Positions 14,681 through 24,427 of a stretch of DNA of 64,000 nucleotides are shown here, one piece after another (position 1 is the stretch's first letter; the number at the start of each line of letters is the position of its first letter). Position numbers and translations under genes: made by a program. Source of the stretch: Candidatus Saccharimonadota bacterium (lineage in GTDB: Bacteria; Patescibacteriota; Saccharimonadia; Saccharimonadales; Saccharimonadaceae); assembly GCA_028288995.1 (NCBI GenBank), contig JAQGHF010000003.1, positions 1-64,000 of the forward strand. Reading direction: 5' to 3'. Under the pieces are notes generated by a model that saw only the letters and a list, made by a program, of their open reading frames with translations, ran no database searches and was not told the DNA's origin.

Positions 14681-16099
14681 ATGGCTCAAAAGATTAGAAG
14701 CCATTGGCTCATATTAATATTGCTTGCAGCAGCCCAGCTTATGGTCGTCCTCGACTCATCAGTCGTAAACGTCGCATTGCCAGCCGTTCAAAACACATTT
14801 AGCCTCACCAGTAGCGGACTACAATGGATTGTTACTGCCTATACACTCACCTTTGGTGGTTTCCTCCTTTTCGGTGGACGTGCAGCTGACCTATTCGGTC
14901 GTAAGCGAATGTTCTTGATTGGTATCGCACTATTCACCATTGCGTCCCTTATCGATGGACTTTCCCAAAATGGATCAATGCTTATTGTGCTTCGCGCAGT
15001 GCAAGGACTAGCCGCGGCTTTGATGTCACCAGCAGCCCTTTCTATCATCCTCATTACCTACAAAGAAGGTCACGATCGTAATACTGCCCTTTCTATATGG
15101 GGATCAGTTGGTGCCGGTGGGGCGGCGATCGGTGTTCTTCTTGGTGGCGTGTTAACGCAATACCTAAACTGGCGTTGGAACTTCTTCATTAACATTCCTA
15201 TCGGTATCGCTATCTTTACTGCTGCATGGCGCCTTCTTCCAAAGCACGAATCTGAAGAAAAGAATGCTAGCCTTGATCTACCAGGTGCAATCTCCGTTAC
15301 TGGTGCAGCGTTGCTCCTTGTGTCAGGTATTGCAGAAGGACCAACAAACGGATGGGGATCACTAACAACTTGGGCATACTTTATCGGATCAGCCCTCCTC
15401 CTTGCTTTCTTTATCTTTAACGAAAAGCGTGCAAAGCACCCACTTATCCCACTTGGCATTTTCAAAAACCGTAATCTGACTGGCGCAAACCTCGTCCTAT
15501 TCCCGGTTGTTGCCAGCATGTTCTCTACATTCTTTTTCGGATCACTCTATCTACAAAACGTACTTCACTTTGATCCAGTAAAGACAGGCCTTAGCTTCCT
15601 TATCACGCCTGTCGTAATCGCTCTCACTGCGATTAACGTTCCTCGACTTGTAAAGCGAATTGGCTTTAAGCCAATCATCGTTGCGGGACCGTTATTTATC
15701 GCAGCATCCCTCCTCTACCTGACACATGTTCCTGTAGACGGTAGCTACTTTACGCACGTTCTTCCTGCCCTTATCCTACTTGGAGTTGGTGCTGGCATGA
15801 GCTTCGTCAGTGGCACCATTGCCGCAACTTCAGGCGTGAAGCCAAACCAATCAGGTCTTGCTTCTGGACTCCTCAACACTTCACAGCAAATTGGTGGATC
15901 ACTTGGACTCGCTGTTCTGACTGGTGTCGCTACGGCTAAAGCTGCCGACTATGTAAAGCACCTGACAACGCTTCCGAACGCGCTCACCCCACTCGCTGCT
16001 GAAGTCGAAGGAATGCATGCTGCTTTCCTCGTTGGTGCCTGTATCGCATTCGGTGCATCACTCATTGCGTTCTTTGTCATCAAAGCGCCAAAGAAATAG
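14681..16099 (+). CDS. MFS drug-resistance transporter, DHA2 (EmrB/QacA)-like
   Basis: LDSSVVNVALPAVQNTFSLTSSGLQWIVTAYTLTFGGFLLFGGRAADLFGRKRMF; SD AAAGGAGG before ATG 14681. Confidence 0.93.
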   Translation: MAQKIRSHWLILILLAAAQLMVVLDSSVVNVALPAVQNTFSLTSSGLQWIVTAYTLTFGGFLLFGGRAADLFGRKRMFLIGIALFTIASLIDGLSQNGSMLIVLRAVQGLAAALMSPAALSIILITYKEGHDRNTALSIWGSVGAGGAAIGVLLGGVLTQYLNWRWNFFINIPIGIAIFTAAWRLLPKHESEEKNASLDLPGAISVTGAALLLVSGIAEGPTNGWGSLTTWAYFIGSALLLAFFIFNEKRAKHPLIPLGIFKNRNLTGANLVLFPVVASMFSTFFFGSLYLQNVLHFDPVKTGLSFLITPVVIALTAINVPRLVKRIGFKPIIVAGPLFIAASLLYLTHVPVDGSYFTHVLPALILLGVGAGMSFVSGTIAATSGVKPNQSGLASGLLNTSQQIGGSLGLAVLTGVATAKAADYVKHLTTLPNALTPLAAEVEGMHAAFLVGACIAFGASLIAFFVIKAPKK

Positions 16100-16151
16100 G
16101 ACTTTTCCTCATTTTCGTTAGCACCACATTAGCGGTATACTAATACCAGAT

Positions 16152-17174
16152 ATGGAAGTACACACAAACATACCGCTAAAAAACTTCACGACCATGAAAC
16201 TCGGCGGACCAGCCAAGTTCATGGTTGAAGTACGCACACCCGAAGAATTACAAGCAGTGTATGACAATGCCGCTGCTAAGAATCTTCCTATATTTATTTT
16301 AGGTGGTGGCAGTAATGTTATCGCAAGAGATGAAGGCTTTGCTGGTATTGTTATCCGCGTTCGTATTCCCGGTTTTGAAATTGTTGCTGATGACATAAAC
16401 ACAACAACAATAAAAATTGGGGCAGGGGAGAGTTGGGACAGCGCCGTGAAGCGAACAGTTGATATGCACCTCAGTGGCATCGAGGCAATGTCCATGATTC
16501 CCGGAACCGCCGGCGCAGCACCTGTTCAAAATGTTGGCGCGTATGGACAGGAGATTGCCGATACGCTTGTCTCGCTTGAAGCATACGATTCACAAACAAA
16601 ATCTTTCGTCGTATTACAAAACGAAGCCTGTGGATTCGCCTATAGAGATAGTATCTTCCGAGGTGACCAAAAAGGTCGCTACATCATTACCAACATCACT
16701 TTGAAATTATCTAAAAGCCTCCCCCAACCTCCATTTTATGATGCCCTTCAAGCATATTTCGATAAACTGAACATAAAAATCTTCACTCAAGAAACAGTCC
16801 GCGATGCAGTCACCGCAATCCGCACAGAGAAACTTCCAGATCCTACGATTACTCCAAATACTGGCTCATTCTTCAAAAATGCAATTGTTGAAAACTGGCA
16901 ACTAACAGAGTTACAGCAAACCTATCCAGATATGAAAGTATTCGACATGGGAAATGGCACGTCCAAGATTCCAACCGGGTGGCTTATTGAACAAACAGGT
17001 CTGAAAGGACAGGTCCTTCATGGCATGCGTGTTCATGACAAAAATGCCCTTGTTCTCATTAACGAATCAGCTACCGGATACGCTGATCTTGCTGCTGCTC
17101 GTGATGAAATCATTGGCGCTGTTCGTGACAAGTTTCGCATTCAAATTGAACAAGAGCCACTTGAACTAAGTTAG
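16152..17174 (+). CDS. murB: UDP-N-acetylenolpyruvoylglucosamine reductase
   Basis: LKNFTTMKLGGPAKFM, LGGGSNVIARDEGFAG, SMIPGTAGAAPVQNVGAYGQEI, YRDSIFRG. Confidence 0.96.
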   Translation: MEVHTNIPLKNFTTMKLGGPAKFMVEVRTPEELQAVYDNAAAKNLPIFILGGGSNVIARDEGFAGIVIRVRIPGFEIVADDINTTTIKIGAGESWDSAVKRTVDMHLSGIEAMSMIPGTAGAAPVQNVGAYGQEIADTLVSLEAYDSQTKSFVVLQNEACGFAYRDSIFRGDQKGRYIITNITLKLSKSLPQPPFYDALQAYFDKLNIKIFTQETVRDAVTAIRTEKLPDPTITPNTGSFFKNAIVENWQLTELQQTYPDMKVFDMGNGTSKIPTGWLIEQTGLKGQVLHGMRVHDKNALVLINESATGYADLAAARDEIIGAVRDKFRIQIEQEPLELS

Positions 17175-17210
17175 CTTGCGAATTACCCCCAAACCCCTTA
17201 TGCTAGTAAC

Positions 17211-17735
17211 ATGACACGGCGTGGGTTCACGATTGTTGAATTGATTATTACAATCACTATTATGGGTATTCTGCTCACTTTGGCAGTTGTTAACGTTGGG
17301 ACAACGCAGGCAAAGGCGCGCGATGATGCACGCAAATCCGACATAGAATCGATCTCAAGTAATCTTGAATCGTTTTACATATCGGGGACAGATAATTCCA
17401 TTACCTTTGCCCGCTATCCGTCGTTGGGCTTAACAGGATCGGCAGCCAACATCACTTCAAATTTACGTGATGCAGACCTCAACGCGTTCCTTCCTCCAGG
17501 GACCACCAATGTTGCACAGACCTTTTTACCCTCAACGAACTCAGGAACGTCCCCCAGTATTCAGACGACCGCGGGTGTGCTTCCTCAACCAACAATAAGC
17601 CAGTATGTCTACCAGCCAATAAAGTCAGACGGATCACTATGTCAGTCTGGTGATACTGATTGCCGCAAATATAATCTTTTCTATCGTTTAGAATCCGATA
17701 ACACTGTGTATAGATATACGAGCAAGAATCAATAA
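17211..17735 (+). CDS. Type IV prepilin-like protein
   Basis: RRGFTIVELIITITIMGILLTLAVVN class III prepilin signal. Confidence 0.9.
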   Translation: MTRRGFTIVELIITITIMGILLTLAVVNVGTTQAKARDDARKSDIESISSNLESFYISGTDNSITFARYPSLGLTGSAANITSNLRDADLNAFLPPGTTNVAQTFLPSTNSGTSPSIQTTAGVLPQPTISQYVYQPIKSDGSLCQSGDTDCRKYNLFYRLESDNTVYRYTSKNQ

Positions 17736-18766
17736 TGGCTACCTTGAACCGTCAATCAGGATTCACCGCAGTTGAACTACTTATTACGTTGTTCGTTGCA
17801 GCTGCTTTTTTGATTGCCTCCTATCAATTGTTCAATCTTGTCATAAAAGACGGAGGTGCGACCCGTGCACAATCACGTGCAGCCAACGTCGCTTATGATT
17901 ACCTCCGTCAATATGCAGCCTCTGCAACAACTATCCCCTGTACTGCTTCAAGTCCGCTGAATGCTGCCCCACTCTCAGTTGATGGGCTCACAAATGTCAC
18001 TATAAACGTGACTATTTCTTGTTTACCTGACGCAATTGCGAGCCTTTCAAAAGTAGAGGCTGACGTAACGTACAACAACCCTTCGCAAACTGTGGCATAT
18101 GCAACATACACGAGTTCAACTGGTAGTTCGAATACTGCCGATATCACCAATGGCATGGTTGCGTGGTGGAAACTTAACGGAAACGCAAATAACTCCGTCG
18201 GTAGCCCGAATGGTGTGATTACGAATGCAACTTCAACTCCAGGTCAAAATGGTACTGCAGACAATGCGTATGCATTTGGTGGTAATGCAAGTGGTGCTAT
18301 CATTAATACTTCGTCAAACTTTGGTATTAAAACAACAAACGCGACTATTTCCCTCTGGGTATACAATCCTACGGCTTCAAATTCTGGTGAATTTGTTCAT
18401 ATCGGTGTAAGTACTGGATTCGGAATTGGTATAGGAAACACACAAACCGACAACGTCGGAACAAAGCTTATCGTGATTTATGATGGCAACAGATGGATCC
18501 CGACGACGGCAAATCTCGGTACTGGCTGGCATCACGTTGTATTAGTTGTTGATGCATCAGGTACCCCAACAATTTATCTTGACGGTGTCTCGGCAGGATC
18601 CTATCCAGGTACGGGGATCGTTACACCTTCTGGTGGAACAAGTATAGGAGGTCTTAGTTACTCTTCCACAAACTACTTCAACGGCTCAATCGATGACGTC
18701 CGTGTGTATAACCGCGCATTACCACTTGCCGATATCCTTGCAATTTACTCAAAGGGTGCTCAGTAA
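17735..18766 (+). CDS. Prepilin-like protein fused to a C-terminal LamG/concanavalin A-like domain
   Basis: SGFTAVELLITLFVAAAFLIASYQ; then MVAWWKLNGNANNSVG..GWHHVVLVVDASGTPTIYLDGVSAGSY...FNGSIDDVRVYNRALPLADILAIY. Confidence 0.88.
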   Translation: MATLNRQSGFTAVELLITLFVAAAFLIASYQLFNLVIKDGGATRAQSRAANVAYDYLRQYAASATTIPCTASSPLNAAPLSVDGLTNVTINVTISCLPDAIASLSKVEADVTYNNPSQTVAYATYTSSTGSSNTADITNGMVAWWKLNGNANNSVGSPNGVITNATSTPGQNGTADNAYAFGGNASGAIINTSSNFGIKTTNATISLWVYNPTASNSGEFVHIGVSTGFGIGIGNTQTDNVGTKLIVIYDGNRWIPTTANLGTGWHHVVLVVDASGTPTIYLDGVSAGSYPGTGIVTPSGGTSIGGLSYSSTNYFNGSIDDVRVYNRALPLADILAIYSKGAQ

Positions 18767-20862
18767 TGAGATTACTTAAGAAAAGAAGCGAGAAAGGCTT
18801 TACACTTATCGAATTGCTCGTTATTGCTCCGATTGTTATTTTGACAATTGGTGCATTTCTTACTGTCATCATCAGTATGACCGGTGAAGTCCTCGCCTCT
18901 CGTGCATCAAATAACCTATCCTATAACGTCCAGGATGCTCTTAACCACATCGAGCAAGATGTAAAGATGAGTAACGGGTTCCTTGCAACGAATAACGTCA
19001 TGGGAACCAACCAAGGCTATAATGATGATTCGACAGCTTTCACAAACGTTGGTGGTGCAAGTGGGACAAGCCTTATCCTTAACATGGTGGCGACCACAAC
19101 CAATCCTGTGTCCACGAGTAGTTCGTATGTCTACTTAAAGAACAAACCAAACGATTGTTCAGCTCCACAAAATAACATTCCTTTTAGCTATAATATCGTC
19201 TACTTCCTAAAGACGAATGCATCAGGTGTCAGTAGCCTGTACAGGCGAATCATTATGCCAACCAACTACAACGACACGACAAATACCGTTTGTAGTACAC
19301 CGTGGCAACAACCAAGCTGTTCTCCAACGTACATGGATGCCCAATCTGGATCAGTGTTCTGTAAGACAAAGGATACCTTACTCGTTGATGGAGTAACAGC
19401 AGCCAACTTCTCGCTTCAGTACTTTAATGGTGAGGCCACGACGACAGTGAATGGTCCAGCAACTACCGCTCCCCTGGCAACTGATCGAAATACCGCTTTG
19501 CAATCTGCTACGACAGTTGGCGTCTCTATTGATGCACAGCAGACTGCGGCGGGACGCCCTATCGAACGTGCGGCTATTCTTCGCGTATCACGACTTGATT
19601 CAAATGCATCAGGCATTGCAACAATCACCTCTGACACTGCACCGGCATCACCAAAGGTCAGCTCGAGTACGAGTGAGCCAACGAACGTTACCTTTAGCTG
19701 GCCAAAGGTAACCACCGCAACTGGCTATACATTTGAGTACAAGATCAACAGCGGTGGTTGGAACACAGGATTCACTAATCAAACAACGCAAACGTTTACC
19801 GTCACTAACGCAACACACCAAGATGTCGTGAATGCGCGTGTTACTGCAATTAACAGTGCTGGTAACTCTGGATACGGAACATCGTCAGTGACCATCCCGC
19901 TATGGACCTCTTTCGCACTACAAAACAGTTGGACAGACTATTCCCCTCCGTTTGCTAGTGCTGCTTACACGAAAACATCGGGCGGGGTTATTTTCTTAAA
20001 GGGTATGATTCGTTCAGGAAGCGGTACCGTTGCGACCCTACCTGTAGGATATCGTCCGGCGATGAGTGTCATGTTCGAGACTAGTTCCAATCAAGCAGGT
20101 AGTCGTATCGATGTTCGTTCAGACGGAACGATAAATCTCGCCGTAGGATCTAACGCATGGGTCTCTCTGGATGGCATTGAATTTATGCCAGCCAGTGCGA
20201 CATTCACGACGCCGGCATTTGCGAGTGGCTGGGGTAACTATAGCCCGGCGAGTGGTGACCCGCAATGGCAAGGTGCAGGTTATGCGCTTGATGGTGCTGG
20301 TCGTGTACAGCTGACTGGATTGATACGAAATGGTGCTGACAACTCGGCCATGTTCAACCTCCCAGCCGGCTATCGCCCAGATGCATATATGCATGTCCTT
20401 AATAATACGGGAGGCTCGCCTACCCACTACAGTATAGATAGTAGTGGTAACGGCCAAGCAAAAGGATTTGGAACTAGCTACCTATCACTACAAGAAATGT
20501 TCTATCCGGCTGGTCGCGCAACTGGAGCAAGCTGTTCAACACAGTGGTGTAACCTGACAATGATAAATGGCTGGAAATTCTACGGTGGATTGTACTCAAC
20601 GCCTCAGTACACAAAGGGACTCGATAATATCGTGTTGCTCAAGGGGCTCATTAACGGCGGAAGTTCAGCCGGTGCACAGATCGCCATCCTCCCAGCTGGC
20701 TATTGTCCTACCGAGTCATCACTCCAGGCGGCGGCGTCAAATGGTGTCTGGTCACGAATGGATATCACCCGAAATGGCGATGGAACGTGCAACATTATAC
20801 CAAGTGCAGGGTCAACAGCCTGGATATCCCTTGATGAGATACGCTACATAGCCGAACCGTAA
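18766..20862 (+). CDS. Giant prepilin-like protein with FN3-like domain and three tail-fibre-like LPAGYRP repeats
   Basis: EKGFTLIELLVIAPIVILTIGAFLTVI; PASPKVSSSTSEPTNVTFSWPKVTTATGYTFEYKINSGGWN; three repeats GMIRSGSGTVATLPVGYRP / GLIRNGADNSAMFNLPAGYRP / GLINGGSSAGAQIAILPAGYCP. Confidence 0.88.
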   Translation: MRLLKKRSEKGFTLIELLVIAPIVILTIGAFLTVIISMTGEVLASRASNNLSYNVQDALNHIEQDVKMSNGFLATNNVMGTNQGYNDDSTAFTNVGGASGTSLILNMVATTTNPVSTSSSYVYLKNKPNDCSAPQNNIPFSYNIVYFLKTNASGVSSLYRRIIMPTNYNDTTNTVCSTPWQQPSCSPTYMDAQSGSVFCKTKDTLLVDGVTAANFSLQYFNGEATTTVNGPATTAPLATDRNTALQSATTVGVSIDAQQTAAGRPIERAAILRVSRLDSNASGIATITSDTAPASPKVSSSTSEPTNVTFSWPKVTTATGYTFEYKINSGGWNTGFTNQTTQTFTVTNATHQDVVNARVTAINSAGNSGYGTSSVTIPLWTSFALQNSWTDYSPPFASAAYTKTSGGVIFLKGMIRSGSGTVATLPVGYRPAMSVMFETSSNQAGSRIDVRSDGTINLAVGSNAWVSLDGIEFMPASATFTTPAFASGWGNYSPASGDPQWQGAGYALDGAGRVQLTGLIRNGADNSAMFNLPAGYRPDAYMHVLNNTGGSPTHYSIDSSGNGQAKGFGTSYLSLQEMFYPAGRATGASCSTQWCNLTMINGWKFYGGLYSTPQYTKGLDNIVLLKGLINGGSSAGAQIAILPAGYCPTESSLQAAASNGVWSRMDITRNGDGTCNIIPSAGSTAWISLDEIRYIAEP

Positions 20863-20969
20863 GGGTTAAATCGAATATGTAAACGATTAATAAAATGCTT
20901 GCGCTTAAGCAATTCCCGTAGTACATTAGTCTTAGAGTAATTACATTTTAAATAGGGGGCAAGCTCGAC

Positions 20970-21428
20970 ATGAGTTTCAACAATATCAAAACCAAATTGC
21001 GACAAGACCGCGGTTTTACAATCGTCGAACTCTTGATCGTCATCGTCGTCATCGGTATCTTGGCAGCAATCACGATTGTATCTTTTAACGGTGTCACTGC
21101 ACGCGCTAACACCGCAAGCGCACAATCAGCAGCAGAATCAGCAGTTAAGAAGATTGAAGCGTATAACGCTGAAAAAGCTAGTTACCCAGCCACTTTCGGA
21201 GTTCTACAATTAACAGCTAACTCTGGTACATCATACTACCTTACTGGAGTAACGTTTGCGACTTCAGCATACGCGGCACAACCCGGAACACCACAGACAG
21301 TCATGCTTTATAGCTGTACAACATCTGGTATGATTGTTAAATACTGGAAGTACGACGGTACCCCAGCTGTTCAATCAATGAACACAGGTGACACATCTGG
21401 TACCTGTACAACACTCGTAACAACATAG
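20970..21428 (+). CDS. Type IV major-pilin-like protein
   Basis: DRGFTIVELLIVIVVIGILAAITIVSFNGVTARAN; conserved C-terminal Cys pair. Confidence 0.92.
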   Translation: MSFNNIKTKLRQDRGFTIVELLIVIVVIGILAAITIVSFNGVTARANTASAQSAAESAVKKIEAYNAEKASYPATFGVLQLTANSGTSYYLTGVTFATSAYAAQPGTPQTVMLYSCTTSGMIVKYWKYDGTPAVQSMNTGDTSGTCTTLVTT

Positions 21429-21446
21429 TTCGAGAAGTTACTACAT

Positions 21447-21475
21447 AAAATAAGCGCCATAACGGCGCTTATTTT
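21447..21475. terminator. Bidirectional terminator between pilin and glyA
   Basis: AAAATAAGCGCC-ATAAC-GGCGCTTATTTT. Confidence 0.9.
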
Positions 21476-21491
21476 ATTAGCTAAGATTTTT

Positions 21492-22796
21492 TTACTGATC
21501 GCTCGGCAATGGAAAGTCCTGCACGAAAGCAGATACCTCTGCGCGCAGTTCATTCAACCGTTCAGGATTCTCTCGCGCATCAATCGCCTGCTTCATCCAT
21601 TCGGCAATTCGCTCCATGTGCTCTTCCTTCAGCCCACGTGTAGTCAGGGCCGGTGTTCCCAAGCGAATCCCACTTGGTCGAAATGGAGGTAACGCATCAT
21701 CAGGAATCGCATTCGCATTTAATGTCAGTCCAATAGCATCTAATGCCTCTTCAACGACCTTACCATCAACGCCAAAACTCTTATACACATCAGCAAGGAT
21801 AAGGTGATTACTCGTCCCACCAGTAATAAGGTGGAAGCCTCGTGCCTGCAAGGCACCAGCAAGAACTGTGGCATTCTTTACGATTTGCGCTGCATATACT
21901 TTAAACTCTGGTTGCATTGCCTCATGAAACGCAACCGCCTTGGCAGCAATCACATGTTCATGTGGACCACCTTGCATACCAGGGAAAATTGCTCGATCAA
22001 TCAGGGTTGGGATATTTTCGATCGTCTTCTCAGGTGCACGAAGTGGATTACCAACGATGCCTTTCGTTAAGATAAGACCGCCACGTGGACCACGAAGTGT
22101 TTTGTGTGTGGTTGTCGTCATAACGTGGAAACCGTGATCTAGCGGGTTCTCAGCCACGCCACCGGCGATTAATCCAGCAATATGGGCCATGTCGGCTACA
22201 AGAAGCGCGCCCACTTCGCTCCCAATAGCGGCAAACTTGTCATAATCAAGTTCGCGGGGGTAGGCACTAAAGCCTGCCAGAATAATCTTTGGCTTGTGTT
22301 CAAGCGCTAATGCTCGTAGTTGATCGTAATCGATCTCCCCTGTCGTGACGTCTTTCATCTTGTAACGCACAAAGTTATAGAGCTGTGCGCTCCGCGTCAC
22401 TGGCGCACCATGTGTCAGGTGTCCGCCATGGCTGAGATCCATTGCAATGACTGTGTCACCCGGCTCAAGCCAGGCACTGTAGACAGCCTCATTAGCTGGC
22501 GCACCAGAATGCGGTTGCACATTGGCATGATCAGCGTGAAATAATGCTTTGGCACGATCAATCGCAAGCTGTTCTACTTGATCAGTAAACTCTTGACCAC
22601 CGTAGTAACGTCGTCCAGGGTAACCCTCGGCGTATTTATTCGTAAAGATACTCCCCAGTGCAGTCAGCACATCACGACTGACATAGTTTTCGCTAGGAAT
22701 AAGCTCTAATCCATCACGCTCACGTTGTTCTTCGCCAGCAATGTATGCTGCAATTTGATCATCATGTAACACTTTTTGATTATTTTGATCAGCCAT
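21492..22796 (-). CDS. glyA: Serine hydroxymethyltransferase
   Basis: IPSENYVSRDVLTALGS, YAEGYPGRRYYGG, THKTLRGPRGGLIL. Confidence 0.97.
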   Translation of the reverse strand: MADQNNQKVLHDDQIAAYIAGEEQRERDGLELIPSENYVSRDVLTALGSIFTNKYAEGYPGRRYYGGQEFTDQVEQLAIDRAKALFHADHANVQPHSGAPANEAVYSAWLEPGDTVIAMDLSHGGHLTHGAPVTRSAQLYNFVRYKMKDVTTGEIDYDQLRALALEHKPKIILAGFSAYPRELDYDKFAAIGSEVGALLVADMAHIAGLIAGGVAENPLDHGFHVMTTTTHKTLRGPRGGLILTKGIVGNPLRAPEKTIENIPTLIDRAIFPGMQGGPHEHVIAAKAVAFHEAMQPEFKVYAAQIVKNATVLAGALQARGFHLITGGTSNHLILADVYKSFGVDGKVVEEALDAIGLTLNANAIPDDALPPFRPSGIRLGTPALTTRGLKEEHMERIAEWMKQAIDARENPERLNELRAEVSAFVQDFPLPSDQ

Positions 22797-22861
22797 AGTG
22801 ATTTAAAAACTCCTGTTTACGCGCTTCTTTCTTTTAATTATACACCAGGGGTAGCGTCTTG

Positions 22862-22887
22862 ACTATATACCATACATGATATATAGT
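22862..22887. promoter_or_regulatory. Inverted repeat ACTATATA-N10-TATATAGT immediately upstream of the HTH-murA start
   Basis: Perfect 8-bp arms, 7 bp from the preferred ATG. Confidence 0.5.
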
Positions 22888-22894
22888 ATTGCTT

Positions 22895-24427
22895 ATGCAA
22901 CCAAAAACCCATACATCGAAGATCGGTACCCTAATTCAAGAGACACGACAGGCTCGTGGCATGACACAAGCACAACTAGCTAAGGCATTAAACACCAGTC
23001 AGAGTGCTATAAACCGCATTGAAAAAGGTGGACAAAATATCAGTCTTGATATGTTAGCTCGTATTAGCGAGGTTTTGTCAAGTCAAATTGTCACGCTTAA
23101 TCAAACTGGTTCAGTGAACTTCCGCATCGATGGCGGACACAAACTTTCGGGACACATTGTCGCAAAGACCAGCAAAAACGCTGCCGTCGCGCTCCTCTGT
23201 GCATCTCTCCTTAACCGTGGCACCACTGTGCTTCGTCACGTTGCCCGTATTGAAGAGGTAAACCGTATCCTTGAAGTATTGAATAGTATTGGCGTGAAGA
23301 CTCGTTGGTTTGGTGATAACGACCTCGAGATCATCCCCCCTGCAAAACTAAAGCTCGAAAATATGGATGTTGAAGCTGCCCGTAAAACTCGTAGCATCAT
23401 CATGTTCCTTGGTCCACTCATGCACCGCTACAAAACATTTGAGCTTCCGTATGCAGGTGGCTGTACACTCGGTGAGCGAACTGTCGAGCCACACTTGAGT
23501 GGTCTCGAGCACTTCGGTCTGACTGTTGATACTGTGACCGGTCACTATGATGCTGTTTCAAAACCCATAAAACCAGAGAAAGCTATCGTTCTCTCAGAAC
23601 GCGGTGATACTGTCACCGAAAACATCATTATGGCTGCAGCGCTTAACGATGGCATCACTATTATTCGTAACGCCAGTCCAAATTACATGGTGCAAGACCT
23701 TTGTTTTTACCTTGAAAAACTTGGTGTAAAGATCGAAGGCGTCGGAACAACCACCTTGAAGATTCACGGACTTCGTGACATTAACAAGAACGTTGAATAT
23801 GCCCCTGCTGAAGACCCAATCGAAGTGATGAGCTTTATCGCTGCTGCCATTGTCACTAAGTCAGAGATTACGATTGAGCGTGCACCAATTGAATTCCTTG
23901 AAATCGACCTTAAGTTCCTAGAGAACATGGGCTTCCAATACGAAATGTCTGATGAATACACCGCTTTGAATGGCAAGACTCGCCTTGTTGATATCACAAC
24001 AAAAGTAAGCAAACTCAAAGCACCCATCGATAAGATTCACTCGATGCCATTCCCTGGTCTCAATATTGATAACCTACCCTTCTTTGCTGCTATTGCCGCA
24101 ACTGCAGAAGGACGGACGCTGATTCACGACTGGGTATATGAAAACCGTGCGATCTATCTGACGGAGCTAAACCGCCTCAATGCAAACGTGCAGCTGATCG
24201 ACCCACACCGTCTGTACGTGACGGGACCAACCAAATGGAAGCCGGCCGAAATCATCACACCACCAGCGCTTCGTCCAGCAGTCGTTATTATGCTTGGTAT
24301 GCTTGCTGCACCCGGCATTTCAACGCTCCGAAACATCTATTCAATTAATCGTGGCTACGAAGATCTCGCAGAGCGACTGAATACACTTGGTGCCAAGATC
24401 ACCATCATTCGCGACATTACAGAATAA
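22895..24427 (+). CDS. murA: XRE-type HTH domain fused to UDP-GlcNAc 1-carboxyvinyltransferase (MurA)
   Basis: N-term IGTLIQETRQARGMTQAQLAKALNTSQSAINRIEKGGQNISLDMLARISEVL (HTH_3) followed by MurA with YAGGCTLGERTVEPHLSGLEHFG (active-site Cys retained). Confidence 0.93.
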   Translation: MQPKTHTSKIGTLIQETRQARGMTQAQLAKALNTSQSAINRIEKGGQNISLDMLARISEVLSSQIVTLNQTGSVNFRIDGGHKLSGHIVAKTSKNAAVALLCASLLNRGTTVLRHVARIEEVNRILEVLNSIGVKTRWFGDNDLEIIPPAKLKLENMDVEAARKTRSIIMFLGPLMHRYKTFELPYAGGCTLGERTVEPHLSGLEHFGLTVDTVTGHYDAVSKPIKPEKAIVLSERGDTVTENIIMAAALNDGITIIRNASPNYMVQDLCFYLEKLGVKIEGVGTTTLKIHGLRDINKNVEYAPAEDPIEVMSFIAAAIVTKSEITIERAPIEFLEIDLKFLENMGFQYEMSDEYTALNGKTRLVDITTKVSKLKAPIDKIHSMPFPGLNIDNLPFFAAIAATAEGRTLIHDWVYENRAIYLTELNRLNANVQLIDPHRLYVTGPTKWKPAEIITPPALRPAVVIMLGMLAAPGISTLRNIYSINRGYEDLAERLNTLGAKITIIRDITE

